20,375 nt of DNA from Smithella sp. ME-1. GTDB taxonomy: Bacteria; Desulfobacterota; Syntrophia; Syntrophales; Smithellaceae. The notes beneath the pieces were generated by a model. The model was not told the origin of the DNA. It saw nothing but the letters and a program-made list of their open reading frames with translations, and did no database searches. The stretch lies in contig AWGX01000762.1 in assembly GCA_000495415.1 (NCBI GenBank), forward strand, positions 1 to 20,375, in the 5' to 3' direction. Below are positions 15,007 to 20,375 of the stretch, piece by piece (the first letter of the stretch is position 1; the number at the start of each line of letters is the position of its first letter). A program made the position numbers and the translations under genes.

Positions 15007-15657
15007 TTATTCCGGATAACCTACTGTCTGCGACATAATAATTTTTTGATTATCGCTGAGCCGCATAGCTTTTGCCAGAACATCTTTATCTATCGAACCC
15101 CTGATGACCGTTGCCAGACCTTCCGAAGCGCAATATAAATAAACATTCTGCGCAATAAAGCCGGTATCCGCGGCCGAATAGAAATTTCTTTCGTCTGCAT
15201 TAGCTTTGCCCATTCTGGAATAATCGGCAACATATATTAAATTTACAGGAGCTTCTTTTACGAATGCCTGTTTGCCTGTCAGTTCCCGGATATCTTTTTT
15301 GATTACCTGCTTCAGTATGTGTTCTTTGGCGTTATACAGATAGAGTCCGTCGGCCATGGCAATATAAATATCAATTTCCTGCCAATTGACGGCGGAAGGG
15401 GCGGTTCTTTTCCCTGATTCCGCCCTGTTAATCCCATTGGCAGCCCAGAGCATACTGGAAAGAACTTCCAACGACAGTTTTTTTGTACTGAAATCCCTTG
15501 ATGATTTTCTTAATTGCAGCGATTGCATCAAAGATTTACCACTATTTAGATTCGGGGCCGGCAGTTTTACGGATAATAATTCCGCGGCCCGCGATATGGT
15601 AACAAAAGAAACTATAATTAATATTACGACACCTGTTATAAATGTTTTTTTAAACAT
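15007..15657 (-). CDS. Exported nitroreductase / SagB-like flavin oxidoreductase family protein
   Basis: 216 residues beginning with a clear signal peptide (KK, a hydrophobic stretch about 6-22, cleavage near SRA-A at 24-25), so the mature protein should be periplasmic or lipid-facing. The mature part carries nitroreductase-fold FMN contacts: LQLRKSSRDF (about 47-56), the RTAPSAVNWQEIDIYI block (about 84-99), FYSAADTGFIAQNVYLYC near 155, and the C-terminal QTVGYPE. This short single-domain form is like the SagB/ThcOx-type dehydrogenase domain, but no thiazole-peptide genes are nearby. Substrate unknown. AAGGAGG precedes the ATG and a possible -10 TATAAT lies at 15716-15721 (complement). It lies between mutS and fbp with gaps of over 100 bases on each side, so probably a single-gene unit. 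Confidence 0.8.
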   Translation of the reverse strand: MFKKTFITGVVILIIVSFVTISRAAELLSVKLPAPNLNSGKSLMQSLQLRKSSRDFSTKKLSLEVLSSMLWAANGINRAESGKRTAPSAVNWQEIDIYIAMADGLYLYNAKEHILKQVIKKDIRELTGKQAFVKEAPVNLIYVADYSRMGKANADERNFYSAADTGFIAQNVYLYCASEGLATVIRGSIDKDVLAKAMRLSDNQKIIMSQTVGYPE

Positions 15658-15715
15658 GATCAGCCCTCCTTTTTTAAAATAATTTTGGATGCTATCTTAT
15701 CCCCGTAATTAACTC

Positions 15716-15721
15716 ATTATA
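15716..15721 (-). promoter_or_regulatory. Possible -10 element of the nitroreductase gene
   Basis: The minus strand reads TATAAT 58 bases upstream of the start codon, in the 125-base gap after mutS. No good -35 hexamer is found at 16-18 bases, so the promoter is weak, activator-dependent or a chance match. Confidence 0.3.
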
Positions 15722-15782
15722 TATTTCTGAGTGGATGCTCCGCTTAAGATGAAGAATAAAAACTGAAAAAATAATATGTGTA

Positions 15783-18440
15783 TTAATCAGAAATCTTGTT
15801 TTTTAGTTCGTCTAATTTATTTAGAGCTTCCAGCGGTGACATGGAATGAATATCGATAATTTTAAGTTCAGTAACAATCTCTTCATTTTTGTTTTCCCTG
15901 GCAATCGCGCTTTCTTTTCTCGAGAAAAGATTCAACTGCGGATTTGCTGTTTTTCCTTCGCGGGTTCCCCGGACTATTCGGGGCATACCGATTTCATCAA
16001 ATTCTCCTTTTTCCAGATTACGCAATATCTCTTTGGCGCGGTCAATTACTTCTTTAGGCACACCGGCAATGCGCGCCACTTCGATGCCGTAACTGCGGCT
16101 TGTCCCGCCTTCCATAATCTTGCGCAGAAAAATTATTTTTTCTCCCCATTCTTTAACCGCAATATTATAATTTTTTGCCCCTGATTTTGTCACCGTCAGA
16201 TCAGTCAGTTGATGATAATGAGTGGCAAATAACGCGCGGACGCCTCTACCCTGAAAATCATGAATGTATTCGGCAACCGCCCAGGCTATACTCAATCCGT
16301 CAAACGTGGAAGTACCGCGTCCTACTTCATCAATAACAACGAGAGAGCGGGTGGTCGCGTTCTTCAAAATTTCCGCTGTCTCTGTCATCTCCACCATGAA
16401 TGTGCTCTGGCCCTTGATTAAACTGTCGGAAGCGCCAATGCGGGTAAATATTTTATCCACAACGCCTATTTTCGCGCTGCCAGCCGGCACAAAACTTCCC
16501 ATTTGTGCCAGAAGAACAATTAAAGCTATCTGCCGGATATAAGTGGATTTACCCGCCATGTTAGGACCGGTAATAATCAGCAACTTATTCCTTTGCAAAT
16601 CCATTAAACAATCGTTCGGAACAAAACCTTCTTTCGTTAATGCCGCTTCCACAACAGGATGGCGTCCGTCTTTTATTTCGATGGTGTCATCGTCATTAAT
16701 TTCCGGGCAAGTATAATGATATTTCTCAGCAACTTCCGCAAGAGCGGATAAACCATCAAGCTCGGCAACGAGATTTGAATTATTCTGAATGTCCGCTATA
16801 TACCGGTCAAGACTGTCGCGCAGGGCAATAAACAATTCCTGTTCTTTTTCCCTGATTTTTTCCTCAGCGTTTAAAACCGTCTGTTCAAATTCTTTTAATT
16901 CCTGATTGATATATCTCTCGGCATTGACCAGTGTTTGCTTTCTTATATAAGAATCGGGAACCAACGCGGCATTGGCTTTGGTCACTTCGATATAATACCC
17001 AAAAACACTGTTAAAACCTATCTTCAGGGAGTTGATTCCTGTTTTTTTCCTTTCTTCGGCCTCCATAGCGGCTATCCACTTTTTACCGTCGCGGCTGATG
17101 GATCGCAGCTTATCCAGTTCGCCATCATAACCCGCGGCGATAAAACCACCATCCTGTGTTTTTTGCGGCGGATCATCAATAATAGCCCGGGAAATCAGTT
17201 CAACAACGGCAGACATTTCCGTAAATCGCGAACGTATCGCGGCAACTGCCGGAGAAGTGCAATCATTCAACATTGATTTTAGTTCCGGTATGGCCAGGAG
17301 AGAAACTTTCAAGGCGACCAAATCGCGGGGATTCGCCACACGTAAAGAAACACGTCCTGCCAGCCTTTCCATGTCATAAACACGCGATAAAACTTTACGC
17401 AATTTTGATCGCAGAATATGATCATCCTTGATTTCGGCAACAGCCGCCAGTCTGGTTTTGATACCTTCCACTTCCACGAGCGGATAATTCATCCACCAGC
17501 GCAAACGCCTGGTTCCCATCGGCGTCAGCGTTTCATTAAAAAGAGAAAACAATGAACCGGCTTTGGAATTATTCTGAATGGTCGTAAATATTTCCAGATT
17601 GCGACGGGCCGTATCATCGAGAAGCAGGAATTTTTCCGTGGAGTACCATTTGATTTCTTTTATATGCCTGGGATTTATTTTTTGCGTCTGATTAACATAA
17701 CTTAAAATCGCGCCGGACGCTTTCATCGCTGCCGTATATTCTTTTATTTTTGAACTGTCCAGAACTTCGGCGGAAAAATTTTGATTTAAGATGTCCTCCG
17801 CATATGTTACTTGAAAACAATCTTCTTCCAGATAATTAATCTTAAGCGAAGGCATTTGCGTCTCCAGCATCTTTAGCAAAATTTTGTCAGGAAAATTCTG
17901 GGGCAGAAGTAATTCTTTAAAATCCAGGCCGGCTATGGCAATAAAGAAAAATTCCCGGTCGGCAAATTCGCTTATTTGAAATTCTCCTGTGGAAATATCC
18001 AGAAAAGCCAAACCCAGTGCATCCTTGTTAACACATAAGCAGGCCAGATAATTATTCTCACCGGCTGCAAGATTTTCTTCATCCAGAACAAGGCCTGGAG
18101 TAATAACCCGGATAACTTCTCTTTTGACTATTCCCTTCGCCTTTTTGGGGTCTTCGACCTGCTCGCATACGGCCACTTTAAAACCTTTTTCCACCAATTT
18201 GGTAATGTAAGCGGAGGCGGCATGATAAGGAAAACCGCAAAGCGGTACGCTGTCTTCCTTACCTTTGTTGCGCGAGGTAAGAGTGATTTCCAAAACAGGC
18301 GCGGCAGTTACCGCGTCTTCAAAAAACATCTCGTAGAAATCGCCCATGCGATAAAGCAAAATGCAATCAGGATGATTTTCCTTGATTTTCACATACTGCT
18401 TCATAGCCGGAGTTAAATCGAGCGTCGCATCTACCGCCAT
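15783..18440 (-). CDS. mutS: DNA mismatch repair protein MutS
   Basis: Recognises base mismatches and small loops after replication and, with ATP, recruits MutL. The 885 residues are full length. The mismatch-recognition domain has the Phe-X-Glu reader F35-Y-E37 in [10 protein letters not shown]. The connector and lever domains follow, with [14 protein letters not shown] near 305. The ATPase domain has Walker [10 protein letters not shown] (about 625-633), a Walker B and signature region around [14 protein letters not shown] (about 700-715) and [10 protein letters not shown]. The C-terminal [13 protein letters not shown] helix is typical. The ATG overlaps the end of the upstream membrane-protein gene by 10 bases, with a G-rich ribosome binding site inside that gene, so the two should be translationally coupled. 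No mutL is in the window. Confidence 0.97.
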   Translation of the reverse strand: MAVDATLDLTPAMKQYVKIKENHPDCILLYRMGDFYEMFFEDAVTAAPVLEITLTSRNKGKEDSVPLCGFPYHAASAYITKLVEKGFKVAVCEQVEDPKKAKGIVKREVIRVITPGLVLDEENLAAGENNYLACLCVNKDALGLAFLDISTGEFQISEFADREFFFIAIAGLDFKELLLPQNFPDKILLKMLETQMPSLKINYLEEDCFQVTYAEDILNQNFSAEVLDSSKIKEYTAAMKASGAILSYVNQTQKINPRHIKEIKWYSTEKFLLLDDTARRNLEIFTTIQNNSKAGSLFSLFNETLTPMGTRRLRWWMNYPLVEVEGIKTRLAAVAEIKDDHILRSKLRKVLSRVYDMERLAGRVSLRVANPRDLVALKVSLLAIPELKSMLNDCTSPAVAAIRSRFTEMSAVVELISRAIIDDPPQKTQDGGFIAAGYDGELDKLRSISRDGKKWIAAMEAEERKKTGINSLKIGFNSVFGYYIEVTKANAALVPDSYIRKQTLVNAERYINQELKEFEQTVLNAEEKIREKEQELFIALRDSLDRYIADIQNNSNLVAELDGLSALAEVAEKYHYTCPEINDDDTIEIKDGRHPVVEAALTKEGFVPNDCLMDLQRNKLLIITGPNMAGKSTYIRQIALIVLLAQMGSFVPAGSAKIGVVDKIFTRIGASDSLIKGQSTFMVEMTETAEILKNATTRSLVVIDEVGRGTSTFDGLSIAWAVAEYIHDFQGRGVRALFATHYHQLTDLTVTKSGAKNYNIAVKEWGEKIIFLRKIMEGGTSRSYGIEVARIAGVPKEVIDRAKEILRNLEKGEFDEIGMPRIVRGTREGKTANPQLNLFSRKESAIARENKNEEIVTELKIIDIHSMSPLEALNKLDELKNKISD

Positions 18441-18841
18441 TTGCCGTCGCCCCCTTTTTTCAAATCAATATAATCAGGATCATCCGGTTTGTCTATTTTA
18501 TGAGTGATGATAAAGGAATTGGCAAGCCAATTGACCACACTGATGATCAGTGAACCGAAAAATGCAGCAAAAAAACCGGATACTTCAAATCCCGACACAA
18601 AATAAGCAACCAGTTTCAGCAAAAAAGCGTTGATGAAAAAATAAAACAATCCCAGTGTCAGAATGCTCAAAGGCAGAGTTAGAAGAACTACAACCGGTCT
18701 GATAAAAACATTGATCAGACCCAAAACACAGGCGGCAATGACCGCCGTTGTAAGCGTATCCACCTTGATGCCCGGCACAAACTGCGAAGCAAGCAGAATT
18801 GCTACCGTTATGATTAACCATCTTGTTATTATAACCAGCAT
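18431..18841 (-). CDS. Phage holin family 4-like (PF04020) small membrane protein
   Basis: A 136-residue protein with four predicted membrane segments (about 3-20, 30-50, 54-75 and 85-112) and a short polar tail ending KKGGDGKWR. The pattern [30 protein letters not shown] is characteristic of the PF04020 family, whose name comes from phage holins but whose bacterial chromosomal members have no shown lytic role. No endolysin or other phage gene is near, so a holin function should not be assumed. AGAGG lies 8 bases before the ATG. Its last 10 bases are the first 10 of mutS. Confidence 0.8.
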   Translation of the reverse strand: MLVIITRWLIITVAILLASQFVPGIKVDTLTTAVIAACVLGLINVFIRPVVVLLTLPLSILTLGLFYFFINAFLLKLVAYFVSGFEVSGFFAAFFGSLIISVVNWLANSFIITHKIDKPDDPDYIDLKKGGDGKWR

Positions 18842-18865
18842 ATAAATTACCTCTGATTCATTTCA

Positions 18866-18908
18866 CTATTCACCATTATCTTTTCTCTATTCACTATCTG
18901 CTATTCAT
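18866..18908. repeat. Short direct repeats of CTATTCA(C/T)
   Basis: CTATTCAC occurs at 18866-18873 and 18887-18894, with CTATTCAT at 18901-18908, in the 63-base gap between two minus-strand genes; the last copy runs into the end of the MipA-like gene. Such TTCACTATTCAC-like strings occur as dispersed simple repeats in bacterial intergenic regions. No promoter or terminator is evident in it. Confidence 0.35.
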
Positions 18909-19747
18909 TTCTCCACATTTACTTTTGTCGCCGATTTGAAAAAAATCCAGGAAACACTGGTACCGCTCATGATTGAAGTTTCCCTTTTCACCAGCGGACT
19001 GTCTTCAAAAGACGCTCTCTGAAGAAAATCAGCGCTGGCAAAAGCGCTAATAATGAATTGTTTATACGCTTTGCTCAAACCAACAGTGAGCGTTGAACCG
19101 CTGTATCCACCGCCGGCTGAATACGCGGGACGTGTTGCTGTCGCGTATTGGGGCTCCACATTATAGAAATAAGCATTATATCCGCTGTCGGCAAACATGG
19201 GGCCAACGGATATTCCCAGATTTAATCCGGTTTCAGGGATTAAATCATTTTTTACAAAATTAATCCGCGGACTGAACACCCAACCCTCATGACGCACGGA
19301 AGAAAAATCCGTGGAGAAAAAAGCTCGCACCGGCAAGGACAAGCTTAATTTAAACTTATCTTCTTTGCTTTCCCAAAGTTTAATTTTTAAAGCCGGCCCT
19401 AATTCAAAAGTTGGATCCAGATCCTCCATTCCAGTGCGGGCGGAATTATTGGAACTCTTTACCGGCACAGAGCCAAAGCCACTAAAATCCAGTAGAATCC
19501 GATCTGTTTTAAAAATCTGTCCGGTAACTCGCTGTTCGTCTATTTTTAAAATATCGCCTCGATAAACGAGATAAGGATATGGCAGCAGATACAGCCTGTT
19601 TTCGTCCGAACCCCGGTAATCAGGCATCTGAAGCAGCCCCAAACCTATACCTAGTTCCCATAGAGGTTTTTCTTCAGCGAAAGCGCTGATGGACAATAAA
19701 AAAATCAGGCCAAACAAAAACGCCGCCATTTTGTGCCGAACGCGCAT
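18905..19747 (-). CDS. MipA/OmpV family outer-membrane protein
   Basis: 280 residues with a signal peptide (MRVRHKM, hydrophobic stretch about 8-22, cleavage near AFA-E). The mature start, WELGIGLGLLQMPDYRGSD then YLLPYPYLVYRGD, is the family hallmark. The rest alternates aromatic and polar residues as beta-barrel strands do and ends in ATKVNVEK rather than the usual terminal Phe. Family members are outer-membrane barrels; E. coli MipA is a scaffold protein for peptidoglycan synthesis, but most members have no assigned role. AAGG lies 8 bases before the chosen ATG; a second Met six codons on (Met7) lacks one. It follows the rubrerythrin gene by 33 bases, probably co-transcribed. Confidence 0.82.
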   Translation of the reverse strand: MRVRHKMAAFLFGLIFLLSISAFAEEKPLWELGIGLGLLQMPDYRGSDENRLYLLPYPYLVYRGDILKIDEQRVTGQIFKTDRILLDFSGFGSVPVKSSNNSARTGMEDLDPTFELGPALKIKLWESKEDKFKLSLSLPVRAFFSTDFSSVRHEGWVFSPRINFVKNDLIPETGLNLGISVGPMFADSGYNAYFYNVEPQYATATRPAYSAGGGYSGSTLTVGLSKAYKQFIISAFASADFLQRASFEDSPLVKRETSIMSGTSVSWIFFKSATKVNVEK

Positions 19748-19780
19748 ATCTTTACCTTATCAATATAAGTGACGTTGTTA

Positions 19781-20278
19781 TTATCCTTTAAACGCCACAA
19801 ACATTTTCGCCTTCGCGCCGCACACCGGACATTCGTCGGGCAAGATTCCATCGGCGACATAGCCGCATATTTTACAAACGTAGTAATCGGTTTCCCGCTC
19901 TTCCATGAAATGATTCATGGCCTCTTTGTAAAGCTTAGCGTGAGTTTCTTCCACGTCCTTGCTCTGGCTGAAATGCAACACGGCCTCTTTGTTGCCCTCT
20001 TCTTCCGCCAATTTCACAAACTTATCGTAGGCGACTTCGGCAACCTGCTTTTCCGATTCGAAACTGGCAGCCAGATTTTCTTCCGTGCTTTTGATTTCCT
20101 TGAGCACTTTCAACGCCCGCGCGCCGTGAATCTCCTCCGAATAAGCAATGACGCGGAAAAGCTTCGCCATCTGCTTGTAGCCCTCATCTTCAGCCTTATC
20201 CGCGTAAACCTTCAGCCGCAGGGCCGCTTTGGCTTCTCCGACATACGCCTGATTCAACGCTTCTTGAATTTTATCCAT
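19781..20278 (-). CDS. rbr: Rubrerythrin
   Basis: Non-heme diiron peroxidase that reduces hydrogen peroxide in anaerobes, receiving electrons from rubredoxin or reductases; cytoplasmic. 165 residues in two domains. The four-helix ferritin-like domain (1-125) has Glu15 (GEAKAALRLKVYA), E48-E-I-H51 and E110-E-T-H113 as the expected ExxH iron ligands, with further glutamates near 74-82. The C-terminal rubredoxin-like domain has C135-x2-C138 and C150-x2-C153. All ligands are present, so the enzyme should be active. GAGG six bases before the ATG fixes the start. Confidence 0.95.
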   Translation of the reverse strand: MDKIQEALNQAYVGEAKAALRLKVYADKAEDEGYKQMAKLFRVIAYSEEIHGARALKVLKEIKSTEENLAASFESEKQVAEVAYDKFVKLAEEEGNKEAVLHFSQSKDVEETHAKLYKEAMNHFMEERETDYYVCKICGYVADGILPDECPVCGAKAKMFVAFKG

Positions 20279-20300
20279 ATATAACCTCTTTTGTTTTGGA

Positions 20301-20375
20301 TTATTTCATGTCATTTCGAAGTTCCACAACTTTCCCGGAGCATTTCGGGTGCACGGGATCATACTCCGCGAGAAA
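20301..20375 (-). other. Right-edge sequence: tail of an upstream gene or dispersed repeat
   Basis: Read on the minus strand, 20375 to 20301 is open for 24 codons and ends in TAA 22 bases before the rubrerythrin start, so it may be the C-terminus of an upstream gene in the same operon (reading ends VVELRNDMK). The same DNA on the plus strand starts GTCATTTCGA (20310-20319) and ends CGCGAGAAA (20367-20375), which resembles the two ends of a common proteobacterial intergenic repeat. Seventy-five bases cannot decide between the two. Confidence 0.3.

Noticed and set aside
15007..15657. Thiazole/oxazole-modified peptide cluster suggested by the SagB-like fold
   Set aside because: There is no cyclodehydratase, precursor peptide or transporter in the neighbourhood; the flanking genes are mutS and fbp.
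15783..18440. Retron, CRISPR or defence system
   Set aside because: There are no reverse transcriptase, cas, restriction or toxin-antitoxin proteins and no regularly spaced repeats anywhere in the window.
18431..18841. Prophage remnant suggested by the holin family name
   Set aside because: PF04020 proteins are common chromosomal genes, and no endolysin, integrase, structural or other phage gene is nearby.

Overview
The window looks like an ordinary chromosomal stretch from a strictly anaerobic, Gram-negative, moderately AT-rich bacterium. The gene content best fits the former Deltaproteobacteria, and a Syntrophaceae-like syntroph is plausible. The pointers are an acyl-CoA synthetase, an acyl-CoA carboxyltransferase, rubrerythrin, a DUF362/2x[4Fe-4S] protein, outer-membrane and AsmA-like envelope proteins (hence a diderm), and a candidate sigma-54 promoter. 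The taxonomic call is inference from gene content; no rRNA or tRNA gene was seen.

Layout. The left edge holds the start of a minus-strand gene (only ATGCC and its ribosome binding site) diverging from a plus-strand block. That block has two transcription units: carboxyltransferase plus a large DUF748/AsmA-like protein (228-4773), then a long-chain polyprenyl diphosphate synthase and a DUF362 ferredoxin protein (4902-6956), preceded by a good sigma-70-type promoter. A bidirectional hairpin terminator at 7032-7068 separates these from everything to the right, which is all on the minus strand.

In transcription order, right to left, the minus strand carries rubrerythrin, a MipA/OmpV outer-membrane protein, a PF04020 membrane protein overlapping mutS, an exported nitroreductase-like protein, class I fructose-1,6-bisphosphatase, an unusually long class II aldolase, a zinc alcohol dehydrogenase, bifunctional NAD(P)HX epimerase/dehydratase, HU, and an AMP-forming acyl-CoA synthetase.

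Functional themes. fbp and fba form a gluconeogenic pair, as expected for an organism living on acetyl-CoA-level carbon. The carboxyltransferase and the acyl-CoA synthetase belong to acyl-CoA metabolism. Rubrerythrin and possibly the DUF362 protein serve anaerobic redox and oxidative-stress roles. mutS, HU and nnrD are housekeeping.

I found no CRISPR array, intact mobile element, toxin-antitoxin pair, phage module or defence island, and no convincing new multi-gene system. The most interesting non-coding signal is upstream of the acyl-CoA synthetase: a near-perfect sigma-54 (-24/-12) promoter with a 13-bp-arm inverted repeat about 124 bp upstream of the predicted start, where an enhancer-binding protein would bind. 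Beside it lies about 235 bp of structured but unexplained intergenic DNA.
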